Shown: positions 23,192 to 35,774 of the stretch, one piece after another | How positions within the stretch are numbered: position 1 is the first letter of the stretch | Layout: the number at the start of each line of letters is the position of its first letter | Assembly: GCF_016545825.1 (NCBI RefSeq) | Contig: NC_052615.1 | Span: forward strand, 26,223,088-26,287,087 | Reading direction: 5' to 3' | DNA: 64,000 nucleotides | From: Eucalyptus grandis | Lineage: Eukaryota > Streptophyta > Magnoliopsida > Myrtales > Myrtaceae | Notes under the pieces: model-generated | The model's database searches: none | The model's input: the letters and a program-made list of their open reading frames with translations, nothing else | What the model was told of the DNA's origin: nothing | Position numbers and translations under genes: made by a program

Positions 23192-25380
23192 CTACTCAAT
23201 GACATTCACGATTTGCTCATGAGAGAAGACATTCAAAAAAGAGAATGTCATGAACCTTTGTTTGATGATTTAGGATGTGTTTGGTTCAACTTTCCTTAGT
23301 GAAGACATTCCAAAAAGAGAATATGGATAACATTTTTGCTTGATGATTTAGGTGCGTTTGATTCATCTTTCTTAAAGGGCTTTTGGCATCCAAAACTCCT
23401 TGGGAAATGCTAGGGTATTTAGCAAGTTTTCCTAGGGGGCTTTCGGCAAAATGCTGGCTTTGGAAAAGTTAAAAGCCCAATGTTGATAAGGATTAGCATT
23501 AACCTTTTAGCATTTAGCCAAATATTGAAACTAACTTTCTTTTACTACTCTCGTCAATTCCTTAATTTTTCAGTTCTACCCTCATTACTGTTCATTTTTT
23601 TTTAGCAAGGATAATTGGCAAGGGTAGTCGATGAGGCTAAATCGGGCTAGTGAAGTGTCGGCAAGGTCGCATGACAGCCATCTTGGTCGCACAACCCTAG
23701 GCAACAAGACCTAAGGTTGTGTGACCTCAACCGACCGCTTGGATCACAATGCCTAGAGTCACGGGACTGTTGCCGGTCACACAACCTTAGGCGATGGTCC
23801 TTGACGATCTTAGCCCTTCATTGGAGGGTTTGATATTTCTAATAAAAAAGAAAAAGAAAGACCCAAAAGCCTTTTGCATATATATATTTGCCAAACACTA
23901 TTTAGAACAAAGTAACCTTACAAAGGACTTATTATTACTAAATGCAATTTGTAATTTCCCAAGGGATTTTAGGTCAAAGACATTGGCATTTTCTCAAGAC
24001 TCATTTGTAAAGTTGAAGCAACCCACCCTTAATGGGTGAAGCTAGAAGAAGAAATTTTGAACAATTTGCACTCAGCTTCTAAAGTGAGAATTCCAAACTT
24101 TTCAATCAATTATGCTAATCTTTAGGGATTAAAATCCAGTACTATACCTATTAAATGGTTTAAGTCCATATCTGCTACATCCCCTTTCAGTGGAAAGAGG
24201 AGGACCAAAACACCGACCAAACCTGTTATAAATGATCCTAAGGCGTTCTGAAACGCTACTCATTGGAAAATCAAATATTTTCAAATTGGAGATTTTATTA
24301 ATGATTGTCTTCACAACACTTGTTGACCATATCGAATAAAGAAAGGTTTCATCTTCAATATATTAGTTGCGCAAAACGCCGAGAAAAAATAGCATTTTTG
24401 AAATATATGTAGATGGATAACAAGTGCCTTTGGGTTAACAAAATCCATAACTCAATTTTCTATAAACAACTTGAAGTAAAGATTGAAAACTTCTTGTTTG
24501 GACATAAGTTGTATCCTAAGAAGGACCAACACTTTTCGGAAGCTTTTGTATCATGTTAAATACTTTGACATATATCTAACACATTTCAACACATTCCTAC
24601 ACATAGTCAACATGTCTAAAAAAATTTGACATGTGGTCAACTCTTCCAACACGATCCGACATATGAGTTTGGAATTCCAACATGTGATTTCAATGCATCC
24701 GAGATTAATTTTTAAAATTTTCAATAAATAATGGATCAAAATGTAAATATGTAAAAAACAATAAAAATAATAAAGAGGGAAAGAAGGACTTTTTGTTATA
24801 TTTGATGGTGAAATGTAGATTTCTTTTTCGGCTTATTGCTTAATGTTAAATTTAATAGTGGAATGTGGATTATTTTTTTCCTTCAAGTTCTATAGATTAT
24901 TGGAATGGAATGTAGTTGGAAAATCAAATTAAAATAATGAATGATATTTGCGAATGGTAGAATAATGTTTTTAGTGTAAAATTCATTCTATGCTCTTTTG
25001 ATTATTTATTTATTTGTGAATTGAAATGAAATTAATTTATTTGAAATAATAGTAAAAATGATAATTTATCATGTACATAGATATATATTTAATATGTAAC
25101 GTGTCTCAATATGTTGGAATTCTATTTTTTTTTTTATTATAAATGAAGTGTTGGTGTGTGTGTCGTGTCATGTCCCATGTCGATATTACTTAGATCGTAT
25201 CATTTACCTCAAATGGTGAAAAATTCAATTAAGAGATTGAAGTATTCTTATTTTTCAAATAAAGATTTGAAGTGCATTTTGTTTTAAAAAGAGGCATTTT
25301 CAAATAATAAAGGAGTATCAATTTGGTTCCTAGTTCCTAAAAGTGGAACCAACAGCCTCAATCGGCTTTTTTTTTTTTTT
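23192..25380. other. Repeat-rich intergenic region, no gene seen
   Basis: The GC-richer patch 23600-23800 (GGCAAGGTCG, GGTCGCACAACC motifs) resembles the centre of the preceding TIR element. 24530-24700 is rich in CAACA/ACATG motifs. Nothing codes for a recognised protein. Confidence 0.5.
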
Positions 25381-25471
25381 TTATTCTTATAAATATGAGA
25401 AAACCCTCCGCCATTCCCGTTCAGCCTCCTCTTCCATTCTCAGCTTCGTTGCCTAGAGAAATCATTCTTCC

Positions 25472-25696
25472 ATGGTCATTGTTGGCGTCGGTCGTCTAAT
25501 CGGAGCCATCCCTTCCGTCCTCTTCGTTGTTGCTTGCGACCACGAAGGACGCGTTGTCCCCATGAAGATTTCCTTGCTTTTTCTTTTCTCTTTCTTTTCT
25601 TCTTTTTCTTCTTCCTTCTTCGCCGTTGCTCGTCAGCATTTGGAACTTTGCGGACTGCACATCTGGACCGGCGGAGTCACCCGCGCAATCGTCTAG
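25472..25696 (+). other. Short ORF behind a TATA-like motif, unassigned
   Basis: A TATA-like TATAAATAT (25388-25396) is followed by a CT-rich leader and an ATG opening 74 codons. The predicted peptide has a hydrophobic N-terminal stretch and a serine/phenylalanine-rich centre encoded by a TTC/TCT run; it matches no family known to me. The gene-like layout may be a captured promoter and exon, or chance. It directly precedes the tandem array at 25990. Confidence 0.15.
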
Positions 25697-25989
25697 GCTT
25701 GCATGTCCAAGCCAAGCCGTGTCCATCGTCACTCAAGGCCATAGACGATCCGCCATCTAGAAGTTCACAGGCCAGATATGGAGGCACAGATTCATAGCAG
25801 GACTCGTGACTCATCCAAGTTAAGCTACTACTCCATCGTCCAGGCTCACCAAATCTGCGGACGAGCCGCCTTGCGAGCCACAGACGAGGCCAGATCTAGA
25901 CGGGCAATGAATAGGACAACCATAAGTGATGCTAGGATTGGGTCGGCTTGGAAGCATGAGAGGTGTTTTGCTGGTGACAACCCTGGGGG

Positions 25990-27320
25990 GAGCCACCGGT
26001 TTCATTTACCCACCAGAGAACCAGGCAAGTGGTCTAATTTGATTTTAGGACTAGATTGTCAGTTTCCAGTTTTAGAGAACAGGGAATTGGTCCCATTAAT
26101 TCGGTTTTCGATTCTTAGGTGAGATAGGACCGGACTACACTGGAATCGATCACTCATATCATATAAGAGCTTGAAGTGACCATAACAATTTCAAATTAAA
26201 AGTCTCACCCGCTTGTTGGCTAAAATTTTGACCGGTCAAGGGCATTATCATCCAAAGGCAATTTTAACCTAATTTTTAGTTAAATTAGATTAAAAATTAA
26301 GAACGTTAAATTTTTTTAAAGAAGAAACAAAGGAAAAAAAATACAATCAAGGAGGCTGTTTATGGGCCACCGCCCTATCGTCAATAGGGTTGTCGATGCC
26401 TTGGTGATGGTGGTGGTGGCCATAGGCAAGGTGGGGAGGGGAGAACCTAGCAAGTGGTCTAATTCGATTTTAAGACTAGATGGTCGGGTTCCCAATTTTA
26501 GAGAATGGGAATTGGTCCCATTCGGTTTGGTTTCCGATTCTTAAGTGAGATATGATTGGATTACTTTGGAATCAATTAATCATGTTATATAAGAGCCTAA
26601 AGTGGTCATAATAATTTCAAATAAGGGTCTCATCTCGTTGGTTGGCTAAAATTTTGACCGGTCAAAGGCATCATCCAAAGACAATTTTAACCTAATTTCT
26701 AGTTAAATTAGATTAAAAATTAAGAACGTTAAATTTTTTTTAAAGAAGAAACAAAGAAAAAAAATATACAGTCGAGAAGGCTATTTATGGCCATCGCCTT
26801 ATCATCAGTAGGTTTGATGATGCCTCGGTGATGGTGGTGGTGGGCATAGGCAAGGTGGGGGAGCCATCGGTTTCATTTACCCACCTAAGAACCTAGCAAG
26901 TGGTCTAATTCGATTTTAAGACTAGATGGTCAGTTCCCAATTTTAGAGAATAGGGAATCGGTCTCATTGGTTCGGTTTTCGATTCCTAAATGAGATAGGA
27001 CTGGATTGCACTGGAATTGATTAATCATGTTATATAAGAGCCTAAAGTAACCATAACAATTTCAAATAAGGGTTTCAACTCGTTAGTTGGCTAAAATTCT
27101 AACTAGTCAAGGGAATTATCATCCAAAGACGATTTTAATCTAAATTTTAGTTAAATTAGATTAAAAATCAAGAACGTTAAAAGTTTTTTAAGAAGAAACA
27201 AAGAAAAAAAAAAATACAATCAATAGGTTGTTTATGGCCACCGCCCTATCATCGGTAGGGATAGGGTTGTCGCGCCTCAGTGTCGGTGATGGTGGAGGTG
27301 GCCATAGGCGAAGGGCCTAG
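25990..27320. repeat. Three-unit tandem array, ~430-bp period
   Basis: Anchor phrase GCAAGTGGTCTAATT begins at 26025, 26450 and 26896. Each unit then repeats the same order of blocks (GGGAATTGGTCCCATT; ATATAAGAGC; GACCGGTCAAGG; TTAAATTAGATTAAAAAT; AAGAACGTTAAA; an A-rich run; then the GGTGATGGTGG patch). Units differ by scattered substitutions and small indels. The preceding phrase GGTTTCATTTACCCACC occurs before units 1 and 3 but is deleted before unit 2. No coding function seen. Confidence 0.85.
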
Positions 27321-27329
27321 GTTTTGTTT

Positions 27330-28285
27330 GTGCGTGCGCTCGCGTGTGTTCTTTTTTAAGTCGTGGCAACTTTTTTTTTCTTTGAGTATATCTTTTTCTT
27401 TTATGGTAAAAATAAGGATTTTCAACCTAATTTAATTAAGATTACATATAAAAACTAGGATTTAGATCAAAAGTCATCACTTTAGTGCTTTTGTTAACCT
27501 TAATGCCATGTAGGACTCCGCATGGGAGAGATAAAATATTTAAAAAAAATTAACATCAGCAATTTTCATTAGTTAAATTAGGTTGAGTTAGCATAATGAC
27601 TTGGTCTTTACATAAAATCAGTCTTGGGCAAGGCTTGCAAGCAAGGGTTGCCTCTTGCCTAGGTAAGGCCATCCCTCACTCTTGGCTTTTCGAGGGTGGC
27701 CTCACTTGGCCCTCTTTGGTCGTTGCCTAGAAATTAGTCACTAGAAAAAAAAAAAAAAAAAAAGAAAAAATGATGGATGAAAATATCCTTGATTAGCCGA
27801 TGAATCATGCATTTTTTTTTTAGATTGATATCATAATTTTCAGGTCCTTATTTGAAATCAAGATTACTTTGGGCTTTATTTGAAAAAATACTGGCATTTT
27901 AAGGATATGTAAAACAAAATCTACTTTAAACTTTTATATGGAATTTTCCCTCTCCTGTGGTACTCCTCCATATCTCAAAAATCATATAAAAAGGAGTTTG
28001 TTGTCAATGATCGCGAGCACCACATGAGATGAGCGAGAAGGTCTTCATCCTCAAGAGAATACAAATGGAACACCGGTAATTACTGTTATCCGTAAAAAAA
28101 TATTCTTTTAACTTAATTTATTTTTCAAAAATGAATGATTTTGGAAAACCATTTCCTATAAATGATTGTTCATATTATTTATAAAAATGAATAAAAAAAT
28201 TTATTCTCATTGTCGTCTATGAAAATGTTTAAATAAAAATTATTATAGATAATAAATATATATTTTTTTATTAATCAACTATTTC
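27330..28285. other. Intergenic region upstream of CAT9, no gene seen
   Basis: AT-rich with a GC-richer patch at 27620-27730 built of GCCT/AGGC motifs and a poly-A tract at 27746-27768. No recognisable ORF or complete element. Confidence 0.5.
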
Positions 28286-28289
28286 AAAC

Positions 28290-28298
28290 TATATAAAC
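28290..28298 (+). promoter_or_regulatory. Likely TATA box of CAT9
   Basis: CTATATAAA about 210 bp before the CAT9 start codon, just before base composition shifts from AT-rich to very GC-rich. Initiation some 30 bp downstream would give a leader of about 180 bases containing upstream ATGs at 28392 and 28421. Confidence 0.45.
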
Positions 28299-28504
28299 AA
28301 TTACTTTTAAATTTTTTTCCCCAAATCACAAACGACATTCTGTCCTTACCAACTTGGCGGACCACACCGGGAAGGGGGCGGGCGCTACTATATGGACCGC
28401 ATCCCCCCCGCGGCGACGACGATGTGGCCGCGCGCGTCAACTCCCTCCCGTCCCTCCGCCCTCCTCCTCCTCCTCCTCCTCCGCTCTAGGCCAGCGACGC
28501 GAGA

Positions 28505-31500
28505 ATGGGCGGCCACCGCAAGAGCTCGGCCCCGCCGCCGCCGCTCTCCGCCTCCCCCCCGCCGTCGCGCCTCTCGCGCTTCTGGTCGTCGGCCACCCGG
28601 GCCAGGGCCCTGCCGCCCCCTTCGGACTCGTCCGCCGTCCGCACCCTCTCCGCGGACGCCCTCGTCCGCCGCCTCGGCCTCCTCGACCTCGTCCTCCTCG
28701 GGATCGGCGCCTCCGTCGGGGCCGGCATCTTCGTCGTCACCGGCACCGTCGCCCGCGACGTCGGACCTGGTCAGCATGATCGCTTGATTTTGATTTTTGT
28801 TTGGTCGGTTGCCGGTTGGATTTGATTTTGATTGCCTTGGTTTTGTCTCGAGAGTCTCGATTCGTGTGGGCGTTCGAGAGTGATTGGATATGTATTTGTC
28901 ATTTTCTTCGTGCGTTATCTCGTGAGGTCAGATTTTTTCGCCCTCGGATAATCCGATTACGGTGTCGTTTCTTTGTTGAATTCATGTCTGAAAGTATATA
29001 GACTGAGCCTGGTAGAAGCCTAGGACTTCGCGAAATCGTGAAAAGAGCAGAGCTTTTAAGTCTCATACGCTGCTCCTCGCAGAGAATTAGACCAAGATAG
29101 CTTAAGAAGCTGAAATGAAAAAGACTTCCTCTTGCTAACACTTGCTCAGCCAAACAATAAAGAATTCGAAGAATAAAGGAATTGCTGAACTCTCGTGTCA
29201 TTCGAGAAAGAAGTCCAAATTTTGACCGGAGGAGGGTATAGGAAAAATTAGGCATCTGTACTCTTGCTAAGAGCTCCCCAAACAGCACAGATAAGAGATG
29301 ATACAGATTTAGACATTCTGTACTGGTTCAAAACTGAAAGCTGGTTTAACAGAGGAGCTGGGCAAAACTCTTGTGCTTTGGGATGCAAGGTCGGAATCTG
29401 ACTTGCTGTTGTTTGCTGGCTTTTTGTTGACAGTATCATGTGATACTCAGCACTCGGCATAGAGGAAACAGCACTCATAGTGGGCCTCCAAGTGGCAAAA
29501 TCACGGAAGTGCAGATTGGAAACAAACTACCACATAAAGCAGCTTGAATAGCAACTGAATCCTCTGATATAGACTCCATTTCCAATCTGATTCAAAAGCA
29601 AGGACAGATACTATTGAGCTTACAGCATCTCTGGGTGGGGCGATTTGGAAATAAGGGAAATAATGCAGTTAATTACTCATGCATTGTGTTTGGCACGGTT
29701 GATTAGGAGAGAAGAGAGAAGGAAATTATATTATATGCAGACCATCCTATTTTGCAGGATATCAGAACTCGCTAAACATGAACTTCCGGAGGGAAACTCC
29801 TAATTCTTTCTTCTCTCCACTAAAGAAACTCAACAGGATTATCTGTAAATCACCCCTTTAAATTCCTTCTCTTCTCTCTGAATTCCTTCAACCAAAGACA
29901 ATGTTAGTGACAAGGCAAAATAATACATGACTCTAGAAGGAAATTCAAGTAGTATAAGCGCAGAAAGCTGCCAATTCTCAAACCTCATGTGAGTATTTCC
30001 ACTATTCTAAATCAGATGCTTTGGGAAAGGTCTGGTTTTCAAAAAATTTCTCCAAGGATAGGAAGGATCACCATTCACCAGGTATACTTACATTCTGAAA
30101 GCTCCTTCCTTTTACCATGTAAATCCTGATCCAAGCAATCCACTGCGACCAAGATTGAGCAAATAGAAGCCCAGCACAGCAGATAATACTTGCTTTTTTC
30201 CGATCAAGTATTCACTTCAAAACCATTCCCCCTCTTCCATAGGAGGACGAACCACTTCTTCTGATACTTTAGTACTAAGAACATTAATAGCAACGGTCAA
30301 CCCTTCCAATGAAGAGTCATACAAGCTCAAATATGGGCATGTTCTTTGGTAAAATGAAAATGCTGCACCAGTAATTCATGATACAAAAGACAACTGCAAT
30401 TATGAGTCGGATGCTACCAGCAAGAGAGAGTTAGGAAGAAGTTTGAGATTGACACTCACTTAGCAACCTTCCAATCAATGGCTTGCAATCCCTTTCAGGT
30501 AATATTTGAGTAATTAAGGTACAGCTAGATAGCATACTGTGAACTTGCCAGTTCTGAACTTGCTTAAAATAAAATATTTACATACAGAAAAAAAATTAAT
30601 TAACTATCAATTGTTTATTAATCAGTAAACCATTCATAGGTGCAGGCACAGCTGCCATTGTTTCAAAGTGTGTACATATCAAGGATGTTGTGTATCCATG
30701 AAGTTGGATTTATTCTATCTACTTATGACATTGCTTCCTTTGAAATAACTTGAGGATGTTGTCCTATGTTATCTGGATTTTATCTTGTCTAGTGTACTTA
30801 CAGTACATGAATTTCTGTTCCATGCGGCTCACTTATTATCGTGCTTATTGATGCAGGTGTTACCATTAGCTTTGTGTTAGCTGGCGCATCTTGTGTGCTG
30901 AATGCGCTCTGTTATGCAGAACTCGCATCTCGTTTTCCTGCTGTTTCTGGAGGAGCTTATTTATACACGTATACAGCTTTCAATGAGCTGACTGCATTTC
31001 TAGTCTTTGCCCAACTAATGCTTGATTATCATATTGGGGCAGCCAGTATAGCTCGAAGCTTAGCAAGCTATACAGTTTCACTGTTGGAGCTCTTTCCATT
31101 CTTCAAAGACAACGTTCCAAGCTGGATAGGCCATGGAGGTGAAGAGTTCCTTGGCGGAAATCTATCCATTAACATGCTAGCTCCCATAATCTTAGCTGTT
31201 CTGACTGTAATTCTAAGTCAGGGAGTTAAAGAATCTTCTGCTTTGAACTCAATCATGACTGCTACTAAGGTATTGTTACCTTACCCAAATAGTGTATCTA
31301 AAGAATGGTTCATGCAAGATCAAACTGGAGAACCTTATGATGGCAGTGATACCTCGATAAAAATTTATGACATTTGGAATCGTTTGACTTTTTCTTTCGC
31401 ATTTCAATTAGTCAAAACGCAAATGATACTGCCTAAGCCTTTTCATTTCTCTGCAGAAGGATTTTCTAAAATTGCATTGTTAGTGGTTTTCCATTTATTT

Positions 31501-34500
31501 CTGTACAATTTGTTTTCATTCTTCAGCCCTTATAATGTTATCTTTCTGTCTAATGTATTGCTTTTCCATGAAAAGAATTTCACTCTACTATGCCTGAGTT
31601 GGCCATTTCTCCACTAGTCATTTTTCTTCAATGAAAGATCTCCAATCATTCATAATGCCAAGGATGAACAATTTAGTGCATCATGTTAATACTAGCTTCA
31701 TCGTAGGTTCCCATTTATATCCTGTTTTATCTTTTATCCTAAGGTCCAGCACTTCTATTCTATGTTTTTTCAGTTTCTTCATAGAAACTTTTTGCACTCA
31801 ATTAATCTATCGTTTTTAGTTCTTTGTTTTAGGTTGTATGCCTATAAGATTCTCTTTTTTTTTTTCTTTTTTTTGAGAGGCCTACATTGTCATTGAAGAA
31901 CCTGACATTTGATAATTATAGTAGAGCTGCTATACAAGCAAGGTGACAGTCAACAATGACTATCGTCATTGAGACCATTTTGGAATTTAACTCATCTTAT
32001 CCTCAATGGATTGGTATCAATTCTAGTTTATGATGGCTTTTTTTTCCTTTGTACTTATTAGCTCAGGAAATGATTCGATTCTTGCACCTCCGAGGCTCTC
32101 CTTATCTATGCACGTAGGAACCTGACAGATCATATTTAATTGGCAGAAGCGTGAGACTTGCTATTACCGAAAATAGATACAACAGAGCTCCTGATTTGAT
32201 CTGACTTTCCAGGCCAAAGCTGATCAGTTTGTTGCAATTTATATTCTGAAAAGGAAATTTACAGCTTGATTTATAAAATCGTTTGCAGAGATAACTTTTA
32301 ATGACAAGGCCATAAAGGGTGACCCCACCTAGTTGGATAAGGCTAAATTTGTTGTTGTTGTTGATGAATTCTTCTCTCTATACGCCTTTGTTACTTTTTA
32401 TCTTGTATGTTCTGCCCTCATAAAAAGACCTTTCCCTTGATCACTGAAGGAGCAGATAACCTGGGCAAAACAAAAGGTTTTTCCCAGAGACAAACTTGAT
32501 TCTCGATGCACTTATTCTATGAGCATTTGTTTGCATTTTATTTAAGCTATTGCCATGTTGCATCTTCTGAATCCTTGAATGAGCCACTAACCTCAATTGT
32601 GCAGCACACATCCTTTTCATTTTATATGAATTTGCTTGTTTATGCATTAAGACTAACTAGATATGTAGTATATTATAACTACCATGGGTTCCAATGCCCG
32701 GCATTAGCTTATAGACTTGACTGCTTTAAAGACTTTTATTATGTATGTTGTTACCACATTGGAATCAAATGCAACTCCAACTAATTGTCTGCATACACGG
32801 AATAATTTTAAATGCTGGATAGAACATACATATGAACGTTTATCTAGACAAATACTATTGAATGATTGATTACCTCTGTCTCTAATTTGGTTTGTCAGTG
32901 AGTGGGTATGAAAACCTAAGCCATTGGCCCCTGTACAAAATTACTTCTGAGGCCAATATTTTCAGGAAATAATACTTCTGAAGTTTGGTACTTGTTCATT
33001 ATTCATGTCGGAAATTGTCCTTTTGTACCTCCAGATTAGTTACACCTAATTCGTTCTTTTGCAGGTCATAATTGTTATTATTGTCATCTTTGCTGGTTCT
33101 TTTGAGGTTGATATTTCTAATTGGTCGCCTTTTGCACCCAATGGCACCAAAGCAATTTTGACTGGAGCTACTGTAGTATTCTTTGCTTATGTTGGGTTTG
33201 ATGCAGTAGCTAATTCTGCTGAAGAATCAAAAGAACCTCAGGTATACTACATGGCATTCACCACAACTATAAACGCAATTACACTGCATTCTTCTATGAT
33301 TATTACTTCTTTCCTTATTTTGGTACTTATCTTCTTTTCTCTCGACTGATTCAGCGAGATTTGCCATTAGGAATCTTGGGAAGCCTTCTTGTATGTGTTC
33401 TATTATACATTGGTGTTTGCTTAGTTATCACCGGAATGGTATCTTATGAGTCTCTTGGTGAAGAAGCTCCATTGGCTGAGGCTTTTACATCGAAGGGCAT
33501 GAAATATGTTTCTGTCTTGATCAGCATTGGCGCCGTTGCTGGTCTTACTACAACTCTTTTAGTTGGTCTTTATGTTCAGGTGAGTCACTCGACATTCAAC
33601 GACATAAAGATTGTCCTTATATTACATGGCGTGGTGTGTCAATAACAAGTGATTTGTTTTATGGGCAGTCTCGACTATATCTTGCCCTTGGCCGCCATGG
33701 CTTACTACCTGGTGTATTCGCTAAAGTACACCCGAGTCGCCATACTCCCATTCATGCTCAGGTCTGGGTTGGAGTTGTCGCAAGCATATTGGCAGGCCTG
33801 TTTAATGTCCGCGTCCTCTCTCACATTCTTTCCGTCGGTTCTCTGGTAAGGGTCAACTATGTCCTTATCATTACAAAATTACGCCTCGAGTATTTTGATA
33901 GTTCCTGTATGTGACAGATTCTCCTCTAGGTGATTAATTTTGATGATTTCTTGACTGCTGCATGTGCATCAAAATACTTTTCTACTAATTCTTGTGGTTT
34001 TCTTATGTGTGCAACTGCATACAAACTAGTTTTATATTTTTGGCCAGTGCATACAAACTTGTTGACATAACACCATCATCTATGCCCTCACCTGTTTTTC
34101 TTTTCGTCCAGACTGGTTATTCAGTAGTTTCAGCATGCGTCGTTGTCCTTCGATGGAATGACAAGTCGGCAAATGAAAATTCTTCAAGATGGATTTCAAG
34201 CTGGCAGGAAGGTGTTCTTAGCCTTTTCATAGTTGCCTGCAGTGGTTTTGTTGCTGGGCTATGCTACCGTGTCAATGCTCCACTAGTTTTTTCACTGGCT
34301 GCTGTCATTATTGCTTTGGTTGCTTCTGTCGCTCTTCAGTACCGTCAGGTGAGTCTCTCTCTCTCTCTCTCTCTCAAACATGTGCGTGTTGTGCACACTG
34401 TACGTTGGACAATCACAGTACGGAGAATATGGAAAGAAATATGTAGCTGCACTCTCTCTCCATCTTCTTACTAAAGCAACAATCAATAGATATTTTCTTG

Positions 34501-35457
34501 ATGTGGAGAGGATAAATGTAGGGTTGGGAAGATGGCTTAAAGCATCCCCAACGTTTTCCATATCCTACATTTTCCGTCCTTCATAGGAAATAGAATTTCT
34601 TTTTTTTCATGGGAAATAGAAAGTTCAAAGTTGAGGTTTTTATATGAAATCTCTGGGTGTGATTATGCTTCTTTGGATCATGAGCTAGTGAACCAATAAG
34701 TGACTACAGAAAAGATGAAGTTGGGCGTATACATCACCCATTGTCTTCCTGCATCCGCTTGTTGCCAATCTGAGCTGTAGTCTTGTAGCATGACTTATTC
34801 TGATATGACAAGCAGCAAGAGAATTTAGACGTGCAGTCACCGCTCATTTTACTGGTTCCTCTGTTTTACCTGTTGTATGCATGGTAGAATAACTAATTGG
34901 TTCTCAGCTTTCAATTTTGAAGTAGTAGCTGTCCTTGTCACTCTAGTGGCCCAGCTAGCTTCTTCTGATGGCTAAAGGACAAGCATGTTCTGCTGGCTTA
35001 AATTCCTGACTGGAATCATGTTTAGTTTTGTTGAATTCTCTTTTTAAAAAATGAGAAGTAAGATTGTCGTTCTTATTCGTCTTGAGATAACATTGATTTT
35101 CCTCAGGTTTATATGCGGGCAGTGAGTTTCTCTTGTCCTTGGGTTCCAATTGTCCCAGCCATTTGCATCTTCTTCAACATATTCCTCTTTGCTCAGGTAT
35201 GCTTATGAAGCACCGTATGTAGTAGCAGTGCTCTTATTAGTAGGGAAGACAACAAGTGTATTGTTTGGATACTGACTATTTAAGCTTGTAAATGTCTCGG
35301 TTCTCTTTTGCAGTTGCACTATGAAGCATGGGTGAGATTCATTATTCTCAGCATCATTACAGTTGGAGTATATGCATTCTATGGGCAGTATCATGCTGAT
35401 CCATATGCAGATGAGACAATTGTTTACCGCCGGGCTCCTCAAGAAGAAGTTCAATAG
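28505..35457 (+). CDS. CAT9: Cationic amino acid transporter 9 (APC family permease), 8 exons
   Basis: Exons 28505-28769, 30857-31269, 33065-33241, 33355-33579, 33669-33845, 34112-34348, 35107-35196, 35314-35457. All introns are GT-AG, phases agree, total 1,728 bp = 575 residues (Arabidopsis CAT9 is about 570). The cytosolic N-terminus has a Pro/Ser-rich start, then RRLGLLDLVLLGIGASVGAG, the first membrane helix with the GASxGxGIFV motif of amino acid/polyamine permeases. FVLAGASCVLNALCYAELAS, YVGFDAVANSAEESKEPQRD and GLTTTLLVGLYVQSRLYLAL are family hallmarks, and a C-terminal CAT domain follows (FNIFLFAQLHYEAW). About 14 helices are expected. CAT9-type proteins move neutral or basic amino acids across plant endomembranes; the compartment is family knowledge, not visible here. 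It runs tail-to-tail with FKBP19. No broken residues seen. The ATG was chosen because it opens the frame leading into the conserved SRLSRFWSSA region. Confidence 0.95.
28770..30856 (+). other. CAT9 intron 1, no element identified
   Basis: 2.1-kb intron. Minus-strand open frames at 28899-29288 and 29248-29478 have no recognisable motif. It may contain old transposon sequence. Confidence 0.4.
31270..33064 (+). other. CAT9 intron 2
   Basis: 1.8-kb intron. The T-rich left half merely extends the exon-2 reading frame and holds no conserved residues. It contains the SINE-like tail near 32365. Confidence 0.5.
32270..32366 (+). mobile_element. Au-type SINE 3' end
   Basis: GGGTGACCCCACCTAGTTGG followed by ATAAGGCT and a (TTG)n tail (TTGTTGTTGTTG) is the hallmark 3' end of plant Au SINEs. 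A possible B-box-like GATTCGATTCTTG lies upstream near 32072, but the intervening body is too diverged to delimit. The element is in sense within CAT9 intron 2. Confidence 0.55.
34353..34375 (+). repeat. (CT)n microsatellite at a CAT9 splice donor
   Basis: The intron after exon 6 begins GTGAGT and then runs directly into CT dinucleotides, so the repeat starts within the extended donor region. Confidence 0.85.
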
Positions 35458-35768
35458 TGATAATGCAGGCGATACTCTTGTAAATAGGCATTGTACCAGT
35501 CATGTCTGGCATTGATGTTGTATCAACTCTCTGACATCGTAGGAATTTAGCCTGTTATAGCAACAATACCTTCAGGAAACGCATGGTATTGATCAGATGT
35601 TTACTATTGCATTACCCTGTCTTGTAGGGTTATGCACTCGCCGATTTCTTGCATCATTCTTGCCTGATGTCAGTGCTGATCCAACTCAAGGGTGTTGCCC
35701 CGTGATTCTTGTCCCCAGTTTTAAGTTATTCTGTAAAATGCAGGAAATTGGAATCGGCGGGTTACTTG

Positions 35769-35774
35769 AATAAA
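35769..35774 (+). terminator. Likely poly(A) signal of CAT9
   Basis: AATAAA about 310 bp past the CAT9 stop, the clearest canonical hexamer in the 3' region. It lies 0.9 kb before the end of the convergent FKBP19 coding region. Confidence 0.4.

Noticed and set aside
28354..28779. Several overlapping ORFs on both strands
   Set aside because: Produced by the GC-rich CAT9 exon 1; only the frame starting at 28505 continues into conserved transporter sequence.
31270..31617. Extension of the CAT9 exon 2 frame
   Set aside because: Begins at a GTATTG donor after TATK; the downstream residues are not transporter-like and the next exon joins in phase at 33065.
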